From: Candidatus Gastranaerophilales bacterium
GTDB taxonomy: Bacteria > Cyanobacteriota > Vampirovibrionia > Gastranaerophilales > Gastranaerophilaceae
DNA: 64,000 bases
NCBI GenBank assembly: GCA_944324135.1
Contig: CALUVE010000005.1
Coordinates: forward strand, 23,096 to 87,095
Reading direction: 5' to 3'
Shown: piece by piece, positions 37,501 to 47,400 of the stretch
How positions within the stretch are numbered: the first letter of the stretch is position 1
How the letters are laid out: each line of letters begins with the position of its first letter
Notes under the pieces: model-generated
Seen by the model: the letters and a program-made list of their open reading frames with translations, nothing else
Database searches by the model: none
Told to the model about the DNA's origin: nothing
Made by a program: the position numbers and the translations under genes

Positions 37501-38421
37501 TTTAACTTTGATGTTGTTGCCAGTAACTTTACCGTTAACTTTGATACCTTGAGAACCAGCGTTTGTCAGGATTGTATTATCACCGGCGTTTTGAACTTTT
37601 GCAGCTGATGCGATTTTGATACCGCCGTTTGCGCCGTTTGTAAGTTCAACGTTGCCGCTGTTTGCCATATTTTTAACTGCACCGTTAACTTCAATTCCGT
37701 TTGAAGTTTTGATTACGATATTTCCGTTTTCAGCAGCGAACTGATTGCCGCTTGTTGCTTCTGTATTAACCAATTGAGAAAATAAAGCGTTTGCCTGAGC
37801 TGCTGAGTTGAATACATCTGTGTTACCTTTAACACCTGACATAATTCCTGCATTTGCACCGATTGTTGCAGTTTTTGCAAGAACTTCAACATCTCCTCTG
37901 GAAATAACTTTACCATTGATTGTTACATTGGAAGTACCGTCTTTTACCATTGCTAAGTCTTGAGTAAGGAAATTTTTCTTATAATTTTTGAAATCATCGG
38001 AATTCGGGGTATAAACAGCTAAAGAACCAACGTTGAGAACACCTGATGCTCCTACAACCATACCGTTAGGTGAAACGAATACAGCCTGTCCGTTGTAGAA
38101 GTTGCCGTCTCTCATAGAATTAACAATACCATTGATGTTAATCTGGTTATCAACAAGGTTTACAAATCTTTCAAGATTTTTTGCACCGTATTTGAAAATA
38201 AGGTTTGCAATATCGCCTTCAGAAAGATTGAAGTCTTTATATTGTCTGAAACCTGTTGTCCCGTTAACTGCGCTAGGATTGATGTCGAAAACACCATTGT
38301 TGCCGGTTACACCTGTGATAGTGCTTGCCATTACATTTAAAGCCATTGTTTGATGAGCTAAGAAACATACTGTGAGCAGTGATGCTACAAGCTTTCTTTT
38401 GTTAATTTTTCCGTGATCCAT
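34528..38421 (-). CDS. TPS-domain surface protein with giant Asp-Ala tract and C-terminal PilZ-type domain
   Basis: 1297 aa from the ATG at 38421 (AAAGGAAG ribosome site). A signal sequence with basic start ([20 protein letters not shown]) leads into a filamentous-haemagglutinin-type TPS domain: [38 protein letters not shown], then [20 protein letters not shown]. Beta-helix-like repeats continue to about 600. Residues about 681-1160 are an almost pure Asp-Ala repeat. About 1190-1290 is PilZ-like, with RQYMR (RxxxR) and DISRGG (DxSxxG), the cyclic-di-GMP-binding consensus. A cytosolic nucleotide-sensor domain on an exported adhesin is very odd. Whether it stays periplasmic or binds another ligand is open. 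Confidence 0.85.
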   Translation of the reverse strand: MDHGKINKRKLVASLLTVCFLAHQTMALNVMASTITGVTGNNGVFDINPSAVNGTTGFRQYKDFNLSEGDIANLIFKYGAKNLERFVNLVDNQININGIVNSMRDGNFYNGQAVFVSPNGMVVGASGVLNVGSLAVYTPNSDDFKNYKKNFLTQDLAMVKDGTSNVTINGKVISRGDVEVLAKTATIGANAGIMSGVKGNTDVFNSAAQANALFSQLVNTEATSGNQFAAENGNIVIKTSNGIEVNGAVKNMANSGNVELTNGANGGIKIASAAKVQNAGDNTILTNAGSQGIKVNGKVTGNNIKVKNSNSDVVIGGASVNNNLDARNNININLENGNLLNAGYDKTLLKAGNNLNIDVKNGKIGTFHNDGIGPDARDLTKSVNINVQGKVNATTTDTKNSGNNLSINMASKDSNMNVDSIIADGQVALLADSSTKGQTPYSILNASSDSSKANVQGTGVSLIASGNIGEKNNKLTFNQTDADNYEFNALAINDINIKGHSDAYSETNVNTMIAKNGSINAEFAGNVNVKETTAAKDLNITTRGAELNIENLGSVPNTPVDYYGPNSNVKPKNVELKALDINKNTRVDKNWADSIVKVENGSLQDGGEMTITADNIYADGVYISLGKDNYGTRVADDSTNEIEGEDLTLTAKAVRPEDVTAIGRDEDERNYYGDDEMPLDSDADADADADADADADADADADADADADADADADADADADADADADADADADADADADADADADADADADADADADADADADADADADADADADADADADADADADADADADADADADADADADADADADADADADADADADADADADADADADADADADADADADADADADADADADADADADADADADADADADADADADADADADADADADADADADADADADADADADADADADADADADADADADADADADADADADADADADADADADADADADADADADADADADADADADADADADADADADADADADADADADADADADADADADADADADADADADADADADADADADADADADADADADADADADADADADADADADADADADADADADADADADADADADADADADADADADADADADADADADADADADADADADADADADADADADADADADADADADADADADADADSDDDEVTEYDNMGKLTYRKDYDENISTIDKRQYMRFQVEGNRNPVELAQNSKIESLVDISRGGIALKHHNQVKVGDVIPVQISYGDLDIEADVKVVSATDRRAGAEFINLDQATANKLLYMNVLLEENQAISLNK
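34939..36379. repeat. Hexanucleotide (GAY GCN) microsatellite encoding the Asp-Ala tract
   Basis: About 1.44 kb of uninterrupted GAT/GAC-GCA/GCC/GCT units on the - strand, about 240 units. The third codon bases vary widely, so the DNA is not a perfect repeat although the protein is. It is much more GC-rich than its surroundings. Such a tract can change length by slippage or recombination in six-base steps without shifting the frame. Confidence 0.95.
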
Positions 38422-38639
38422 GCTGTACTTCCTTTCAATTTTTCCCAAATTTTTTAACTATTTATATTCCGTGTACTCTTAATTTTATCAAGAGGGTTTT
38501 CTTTTTTCTAGTAATTTTTTAATTTATTACAATTAATTAACATGCTTTTTGAATGTATATTTATATAAAAAACCGGACAAAAAAAATATTGCTCTTTTGT
38601 AACAAAATATTACAGCAAATAATATATCAAATATATAAT

Positions 38640-38667
38640 AAAGAGGTAATGTACATATTACCTCTTT
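38640..38667 (-). terminator. Hairpin downstream of the 858-aa TPS gene
   Basis: AAAGAGGTAAT pairs perfectly with ATTACCTCTTT around a 6-base loop. The - strand tail is AT-rich (TATTATATAT) rather than a pure T-run, so strength is moderate. Confidence 0.7.
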
Positions 38668-38697
38668 ATCTTTTGACTATCTTTTTTGAAAATTTTA

Positions 38698-41274
38698 TTA
38701 TTCTTCAGAATCAGATGGTTTGTTGATATCAGAAACTTCGCCATAGATTGCAAGTTCACCCTCTTTATTCAAGAATTGAACTACATCTTCCGTAGAAGTG
38801 ACTTTGCCGCTTATTATTGTTCCTTTTTCGCCTGTGTTTACAAATCTGATGTTTTTGTCATTGTTTATTTCTGCATTTACACCAACTGAAATTCCTGTGC
38901 CGTAGTTTGAAATTACAACAGAATCAGATTCATTATTTATCTTGCCGTTGATGTACAAACCGCCGTCATTATTAATAGCCGTGAATTTCTTTGTATCAAA
39001 TGAACCGTTAAGGGTCATACCGTCACTGCCTGAGTTTTTGATTAGCATATCGCCTGTTGATGAAATCACAGCATCTTCTCCGATATACAAACCTGTACCG
39101 TCATTTGTAATGTTGATTGATGAACCGTCAGCTCCGGAAGTGATAATATTTCCCTCTTTAATATCAAGGCTTCCTGCTTTGTTTGTAATTTTTATCAAAT
39201 CGTCACCGAGGACAGTACCGTTGATTATAGTACCTTCGCTGCCTGTGTTTGTAACATCAACACGTTTTGCGACAGTTTTTCCTGAAAGACGAAGATTATT
39301 GCTGTTATTTTTTATTATAAGCTTGTCCCCGCTTGTCAAATCTCCATTGCTGACCATTCCGCCTTTTGTGTTGATGATAGTTGTAGAACCGGATTGGGCA
39401 ATCATATTATTGTTGTCATCCAAACTTCCGTAACTGCTAATTTGACCGTTATGGATTATGCCGTTTTCACCAAAGTTCTGAATCGTCAAGTCACCGTTTT
39501 CTGCTGCGATATAAGAATCTTTGTCCGTTACAAAAGAATAAGTTGCATTAGATAATTTAAGGTCACCGTCTTTTGTATAAACAGTACCGTTAACTTTAAA
39601 TCCGCCGTCTTTGTTGATGATTGTAGTATTTCCGTTTGTCAAAATGCTTCCATCTACTGTTGTGCCGTGCTCGCCATAGTTCAAAATTGTTGTTGTTCCG
39701 CTATTATTGGCAACAGAGCTTTCATAGCCGAAATTAAGTGCGCCGTCGCCTTTATTTGTAATTCCAAGCTTGCCGTTTGAGTTTTCTATTGAACCGTTAA
39801 CTTCCATATTGCCGTCATAGTTCAAGAGAGTTGTATTACCGCTATTTGCAATTTTGCCGTTGAATTGTGCGCCGTTCGGTCCGAAATTCTGGACGAAAAC
39901 TGCTCCGTTGTGGTTCACAACCGACTCATCAGTAATTTCCATGCCGGCACCTGAATTATTCATATTCAATGCGCCTGATGTGTTGAATTTTGCGCCAACT
40001 GTCAACTTGCCGCCTTTATTTGTTATAACGGTTGATTTTGTGTTTTCAATCTCTCCGTTTACTGTCATCCCGTAACTTCCTGAACTTAACAAACGGATAA
40101 CGCCGTCATTTGAAAGTTTTGCGTCTGATTTTACATCAAGACTGACCCCCTCATTTGTTATCAAAAGATTTCCGCCTTTATTTGAAATATTACCTGAAAT
40201 TTTCATACGGCTTGCAGTATTTTTAATTGTTGTTGCACCGTTTTCATTAGTTATATTTCCGGAAACCTCCATTTCATTATTATTGTTTGAGAGAAGTATA
40301 TTTCCTTTTTTAGTTGAAATATTACCATCAATATAAGCACCGTTTTTGCCATTGTTTGTCATTGTAATGTTGCCTTTGGTGCTTATGTCGCCGCTTACCT
40401 TTAATGAACCGTTATTGTTCGTAACTATTATATTTCCGTTAGCGTTTTCTATTTTCCCGCCAAGGAGGGTATTATGAGACCCCTCGTTTGTAATCGTTAT
40501 ATGTCCTTTGCCAAAATTTTTGATAGTTCCTGCAGTACTGACTTTGCCGTTAGTGGTGTCACTTTTTATTACAATTTTACCGTTTTCTGCAGCAAAAGAA
40601 TTTGCGTTTTTAACATCAATATTGACCAGTCTGCTGAAAATATTTTCAGCCTGCTTTGAAGAAGTAATAGCAGATGAATATTTAACACCAGCCAGCACCT
40701 GTGAAGATGCACCAAGTTCTACATCTCTGCCAAGTAATTCAATACCGCTCCTTGAAATAACTTTGCCGTCTATAGCAATATCTGCCTTGCCTGAGGCTAT
40801 TGAATTCAAATCCTGAGTTTTGTAATTGTTCTTGTAATTTCTATAATCGCTGCTTGATGGAGTATAAACAGCAAGAGAACCAACGTTCAATACACCTGAT
40901 GCGCCGACTACCATTCCGTTCGGAGAAACAAATATTGCCTGTCCGTTATAGAAATTGCCGTCACGCATTGTGTTGACTATACCATTAATATTAATCTTGC
41001 CGTCTACAAGGTTCACAAATTTAGCCAGATTGCTTGAACCGTGTTTGAATATAAGGTTTGCAACATCCCCCTCTGAAAGATTAAAATTAGCATAATTTCT
41101 GAAGCCGACATTACCTTTTATGTCTGTCGGGTTTATATTATAAACCCCGTTGTTGCCCGTTACGCCGGAAATATTTGTTGCAAATGCGTTCAACATCAAT
41201 GATTGCTGAGCCAGAAAACAAACCGTCATTATTGACGCTATTAACCTGCGCTTGTTAATGAATGATTTTTTCAT
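38698..41274 (-). CDS. TPS-domain (haemagglutinin-like) surface protein with beta-helix repeats
   Basis: 858 aa. The signal sequence (INKRRLIASIMTVCFLAQQS) and TPS domain ([40 protein letters not shown]) closely match the neighbouring 1297- and 2589-aa proteins. The remainder is a chain of repeats built on TIxNxGxxGxxxxGxIxxxxG, consistent with a right-handed beta-helix. It ends in an acidic tail (SDINKPSDSEE) with no anchor or PilZ domain. The leader before its ATG (AAAATTGAAAGGAAG) is nearly the same as that of the 1297-aa gene, pointing to tandem duplication. Export should use a TpsB-type outer-membrane pore, which is not in the window. Confidence 0.85.
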   Translation of the reverse strand: MKKSFINKRRLIASIMTVCFLAQQSLMLNAFATNISGVTGNNGVYNINPTDIKGNVGFRNYANFNLSEGDVANLIFKHGSSNLAKFVNLVDGKININGIVNTMRDGNFYNGQAIFVSPNGMVVGASGVLNVGSLAVYTPSSSDYRNYKNNYKTQDLNSIASGKADIAIDGKVISRSGIELLGRDVELGASSQVLAGVKYSSAITSSKQAENIFSRLVNIDVKNANSFAAENGKIVIKSDTTNGKVSTAGTIKNFGKGHITITNEGSHNTLLGGKIENANGNIIVTNNNGSLKVSGDISTKGNITMTNNGKNGAYIDGNISTKKGNILLSNNNNEMEVSGNITNENGATTIKNTASRMKISGNISNKGGNLLITNEGVSLDVKSDAKLSNDGVIRLLSSGSYGMTVNGEIENTKSTVITNKGGKLTVGAKFNTSGALNMNNSGAGMEITDESVVNHNGAVFVQNFGPNGAQFNGKIANSGNTTLLNYDGNMEVNGSIENSNGKLGITNKGDGALNFGYESSVANNSGTTTILNYGEHGTTVDGSILTNGNTTIINKDGGFKVNGTVYTKDGDLKLSNATYSFVTDKDSYIAAENGDLTIQNFGENGIIHNGQISSYGSLDDNNNMIAQSGSTTIINTKGGMVSNGDLTSGDKLIIKNNSNNLRLSGKTVAKRVDVTNTGSEGTIINGTVLGDDLIKITNKAGSLDIKEGNIITSGADGSSINITNDGTGLYIGEDAVISSTGDMLIKNSGSDGMTLNGSFDTKKFTAINNDGGLYINGKINNESDSVVISNYGTGISVGVNAEINNDKNIRFVNTGEKGTIISGKVTSTEDVVQFLNKEGELAIYGEVSDINKPSDSEE

Positions 41275-41401
41275 GTAATCTTCCTTTCAATTTTCCCCGT
41301 GTTTTAATTTTTATAAATTTCCCCAATAAAAATATTTATATGTTTATATAAAAAAATTTACTTTCGGAAGATTGTCATAATATTAAGATTAATTAACATA
41401 A

Positions 41402-41436
41402 AAAAAGAGATAACCGAATTGATTATCCCTTTTTTC
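41402..41436 (-). terminator. Intrinsic terminator of the 2589-aa TPS gene
   Basis: AAAAAAGAGATAA / TTATCCCTTTTTT stem with one mismatch and a 9-base loop, followed by T-rich sequence on the - strand. Confidence 0.8.
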
Positions 41437-41460
41437 CTTTTTATTAATAATCTTTAGAGA

Positions 41461-44400
41461 TTATTTTTCTGAGTTAATGTCTTTGACCTGACCGTTAATT
41501 TCCAAGTTTCCGTCATTATTGATGAATTGTACATTGCTTTCTGTGGAAGTTACGTTACCGTTCATAATAGTACCGTCAGCACCTGTATTTACGAAACGGA
41601 CTGTCTGGTCATTGTTGATTTCTGCAGTTCTGCCTACATTCAAACCTGTTCCGTGGTTGGAGATGATAAGCGGAGCTGATGAGTTGTTAATTTTACCGTT
41701 AACGCTCAATGAACCTGCTTTGTTCAGAAGTGTAACACTTGCTTCGGTATTTACGGAACCGTTTACATTCATTCCCTCATCACCGGTATTCTGGATTAAC
41801 AGTTCGCCGGAATTAAGGATGTTTGCATTTTCATTGATGTTCAATTTGTTGCCGGTATTTGTAATGTTCATATTTGCATTCTGGTTAGCAATTGTACCGT
41901 CAATGTTCAGGTCGCCGCCTCTGTTTGTTACAGCAACTGAATCAAATCCGAGGATTCCGCCGTCAAGTGTCATACCATTTTCACCATTGTTGATGACTTT
42001 GACAGGGCCGCCTGACATTACAACTGATGAAACTGTTGCGTCAAGTTTATTGCCGTCATTCAGGATGACCAAATCTTCCTGTGATGTAATAGCACCGTTT
42101 AATTTCATATCACCTTTTACGTTTGTGATAGAAGTTGTACCTGCTGTACCATTGATATTGCCATCTTTATCAGTAGATACACCGTTGCTGATTACACCGT
42201 CAAGATTCATACCGCCGTCACCGAGGTTTTGAATTAAGACTTCACCGTTTTTGTTGCTTACGATGCTTTCAACACCTGTTACAAGAGCTGTACCTTTGTT
42301 TGTCAGGTTCAGGTTGCCGTCAGTATTTTCGATTTTGCCGTTTACTGTAAATTGACCTGCATTGTTTGTAATTGCAGTTGATTTTGTATTGGTAATTGTG
42401 CCGTCTACTGTCAAGCCGCCGTTTCCGTTATTTACAACTCTTACGGTTGAATCGTTTGAGACTTTGGCATTTTTACCGAAGTTCAAAGAGTTTCCGGTAT
42501 TTGTGAAAGCCAGATTTCCATCGTGGTTTTCTACCGTACCGTTAACATTCAGGTCGCCTGACTTGTTGATGATTGTTGTATCACCTGAGTTTTCAATTGT
42601 ACCGTCAAGCTGTGCACCTTCTGTGCCGTAGTTGAATACTCTGATTTCATCGTTGTTTGAAAGTTTTCCTGTTTCTTTAAGGAGGATACCTTTACCGTGG
42701 TTTGTAATTCCGAGTTTGCCGTCGGAGTTGTTTACAGAACCGCCGATTACAACAGAACCATCGTGATTCATTATTGTTGTGTTGCCTACGGCATTTGACA
42801 TTGTACCGTCAATTGTAATACCCTGAGCACCTGTGTTTTGTGCAAAGATTGCACCGTCTTTATTGTGAACAACACCGGATTCAGTGATATGCATACCGTC
42901 ACCTGTATTTGTCAGGTTCAAATCGCCTGTTGTTTCCAGTGTGCCGGCAATTTCAAGAGTACCTGCAGTATTTGTAATTGCAGTTCTTCCGTCTGAATTG
43001 ATAGTACCGTCAAGATTCATACCGGCGGCCCCTGTATTCTGGATTACAGTTTTACCGTTGTTTGAAACTACACTTTCTGTACCGAGTTTCAAACCTGTGC
43101 CGGCGCTTGTAATATTGAGGTTGCCGTCTTTATTTGTTACTGTACCGTTGATTACAATTGAACCGTCTTTACTTGTAATTGCTGTTGATTCAGTGTTTTC
43201 AATTTGACCGTCAATTGTAACACCGCCGACACCTGTATTAAATACTCTTAATTCAGAGTCGTTTGTTACTTTGGCATTTTTACCGATGTTAAGTGCATTG
43301 CCATTGTTTGCTAATGATAATTTACCGTCGGTATTATCTACTGTACCGTCAACAATTAAATCTCCAGCCTGGTTTGTAATCAGTGTTTGACCTGCATTCT
43401 TAACTGTACCGGTAATAAGTGTTCCGTTTTCACCGTAGTTAAGGATATTCAGATTATCATTGTTGCTGATTACAGCTGTATCTGCGATGTTGAGGTTTGT
43501 TCCTTTGTTTGTAATATTCAACTTGCCGTCAGTGTTATCTACAAGACCGGTTACTTTTAATTCGCCATCATTGTTGACAATTGATGTATCTCCTTGAGCT
43601 TTAACAGTACCGCTGATTAAGGCACCGTTTTCACCGGAATTTGTAATTCTTGTAGTACCGAGGTTTGCAACACTACCTGCAATGTTCATGCCGGAGCCGA
43701 GGTTGGTAACTTCAAGGCCGCCGTTATTGTCAACAACACCGTTGATGTCTAATGAACCTTGAGTATTAACAATTGTTGTATCACCTTCAGTATCAACTAA
43801 ACCGTTCAAAGCCATTCCGCCCTGTCCGATATTTTGAATTTTTGTTGTACCGTTGTTAACAAGTTTGCCTGTTGAATCAAGCAGAAGTCTGTTGCCGCTG
43901 TTGTTTACATTCAGTGTACCGTTTTCGTTTTCAACAGTACCTGTGATTTTCATATCACCGGCTTTATTTGTTATCTGAGTTGTTTCTGTATTGAACACTG
44001 TGCCTGCAACATTCATTCCGCCTTGACCGGCGTTAACAATTGTAAGGTCTGAATTGTTTGTTACAGCTGCGTTATCACTGATATTCAAAGCGTTGCCGTT
44101 ATTGGTAAGAGTTAATTTACCGTTTGTGTTATCAACTTTGCCGTTAATATTCAGGTCACCTGCGTTGTTTGTTATCAGTGTTTGGCCTGCATTCATAACT
44201 GTTCCGTCAATAGTTGTGCCGTTTACACCCTCATTCAGGATGTTCAAAGAATCATTGTTGCGGATTAAACCGGAAACATTGATTGCTCTGCCTTTGTTTG
44301 TGATGTTTAATCTGCCGTCTTGATTGTTGATTTCGCCAACTACATTCAGGTTGCCTGCATTGTTAATAACTGTAGTGTTTCCTTTAGTGTTAACAACACC

Positions 44401-47400
44401 GCTGATTAAAGCGCCTGATTCACCTGAGTTTGTAATTGATGTATCACCTGTATTTGATACGGAACCTGCGATATTCATACCGCCGACACCGCTGTTATTT
44501 ACAGATAATGCACCTGCGTTATTTACAGTTCCTTTAATATCGAGGGCGCCGTTTGTATTGTTGATAGCAGTTGTACCTTGTGTATCAACCATACCGTCTA
44601 ATGCCATTCCGCCCTGTCCGATATTCTGGATTGTTGTTGTACCGTTGTTGTATAATTTACCGGTGTTGTCAAGGAACAGACTGTCGCCGCTGTTTGTTAC
44701 TTTCAAAGTACCATCAGCATTTGCAACAGTACCTGTGATTTTCATATCACCGGCTCTGTTGGTTAACTGAGTTGTTTCTGTATTAAATACAGTACCTGCA
44801 ACATTCATTCCGCCCTGACCAGCGTTCATAATTGTTAAATCAGAATCATTTGTGATAATTGAATCACTGCCAAGGTTCAAGGCATTGCCATTATTAGCAA
44901 TTGAAAGTTTGCCGTTTGTATTTTCAACATTTCCGTTAACATTCAAATCGCCGGCGTTGTTTGTTATCATAGTCTGACCGTCGTTTTTAACCATTCCGTT
45001 AATTACTGCACCGTTCTGACCGTTGTTTACAATATTCAAGTCATTGTTATTTTGAACAAGTCCTGCGATATTCAGAGAATCACCGTCATTTGTAATGCTT
45101 AATTTTCCGTCTGAATTGTCAACAGTACCTGCGATGTCAAGGACTCCGCCTTTGTTTGTGATTGTTGTAACACCGTTATTTGTTACAGTACCTGAGATTT
45201 TTAAATCACCAGCATCATTTTGGATTGCTGCATTGCCGTTAGCATTTGTTACAGTACCGGTGATATTAGTACCGTTAACTCCTGTGTTCCAAACTTTCAA
45301 AGTATTATCGTTTGTAACTTTACCGGCAATATTTAAAGCTTCGCCGTGGTTTGTAATATTTAATTTACCTTGAGTATTAGTCAAAGTGTTGTTAATATTC
45401 AGGTCGCCTGCGTTGTTTGTCAGGATTGCATCTCCTGTGTTTTCAACAACACCGTTGAGGGTCATACCGTTGTCACCGGTGTTGAATACAACGAGGTCAC
45501 CGTTATTTTTAACATTTCCGGTTGAAGTCAATTCCAAACCGTCGCCGGCATTTGTAATTGACATTTTGCCGTCAGCGTTTTGTAAATTTCCGCCAATCAT
45601 CAATGTACCGTTTGTATTTGTAACAGACATATCGCCGCTGTTGTTTGTAAGTTTTCCGGTAATATCTGCACCGCCTAAACCTGAATTGTCAAATGACAAG
45701 CCTGTTTCTGCAGTAACTTCACCTGATACAACAGCTTTTCCTGAACCGGAATTTGCGATTGCAACTGATTCGTTTCCTCTTACTTCACCGGAGAGAAGCA
45801 TATCTGCATTTTCATTTGTGATAGAAATTGTATCACCGCTAACTTTGCCGTTTTGAACAAGGTTCAAACCGTTGAGACTTGAGATATCAACATTTCCTGC
45901 AACATTGGTTACAGTTCCGTCGAGTGTAAGTCCGCCGTTTTGGCTTTCGTTAGATATTGTGATTGTATCTGTATTATTACCGGTAACAGTGCCGCCAACT
46001 CTCATTGAGCCGTCTTTGTTAGTTAATGTCATAGAACCGTTAGTGTTTGTAACTGTTCCAGTTGTAACAAATCCGCCGGCACCTGTGTTTGTAATATCAA
46101 GATTACCGATACTTGCAATTGTTCCGGCATTTACAAATCCGCCATCACCGGTGTTAAGGATGTCTAAATCACCGTTGTTTTCAATAAAACCTTTTTGAGC
46201 AATTGTCAAAGTGTCACCGTTGTTTGTAACCTTGAGCTGTCCGCCGTCATTTGCAATTGAACCGTTGATTGCAAAGTTACCGTTGTCGTTTTGAACTACG
46301 GCATTGCCACCATCGTTTGAAATAGAACCGTTTACGGTAGTACCGCCGGCACCGTCACTCCAGATTTTTAAGGTATCATTGTTTGTTACCTGACCTGAAG
46401 TTGCAATATTCAAGGCGTTACCGTGGTTTGTCAAATTCAATTTACCGTTTGTATTGGCAACTGTACCGAGGATATTGAAATCACCGTTCTGGTTTGTAAT
46501 GATTGCGTTACCGCTGTTATCAACTACACCATTAATTTCAATACCGTCTGCACCGGTATTCAAAACTGTCAGCGTATCACTGTTTGTGATTTTACCTGTA
46601 GTTCCGATGTTCAAACCGCTGCCTGCGTTTGTAACTTTAAGGCTGCCGTTCTGGTTTGCAATAGTTCCGAGAACTGATAACTCGCCATTAGTGTTTGTAA
46701 TTTTTGCATTGCCTGTATTCTCAACAGTACCGTTCAATGCAAGACCATCTAAACCTGAGTTTGTAATTTCAAGTTCATTATTGCTTGAAATTTTACCTGT
46801 ATTAACAAGTGTCAAACCTGTACCGTCATTCTTAACAGCTAATTTGCCGCCGTGATTTGAAACTGTACCAGAGATGTCAAAAGCACCTGCAGTTTTTTCA
46901 TTAGCAAGTGTTAAGTCACCGTTTGTGTTGTTTACAGTTCCTGCAACATTCAAGCTGCCTGCACGGTTTGTAATAGCTGTATTACCGTTGTTTTCAACAG
47001 TTCCGTTCAGTGCGAGCCCGTCTGCACCGGTATTCAAGATATTTGTTATATTGTTATTTGAAATCTTACCGGTGTTAGTTAATGTCATGCCAGAACCTGT
47101 ATTCACAACGTCAAGCTGACCGTCTGTGTTTTCTACAAGACCGGAGATTTCAAATACACCGTTATCATTTTGAACTACAGCAACTCCGCCGTCATTTGAA
47201 ACTGTTCCTGAAATATCAGTACCGCCAATACCTGTATTCCAGATTTTCAAAGTATCATCAGTTTCAACTTCACCGGCAATGTTCAGGCCTCTGCCGCGGT
47301 TTGTTACGTTAAGTTTGCCGTTGTAGTTGTAAACTTTACCGTTAAGATTCATATCGCCGGCTTTGTTTGTGATAATTGCATCACCTGTGTTTTCAATTAC

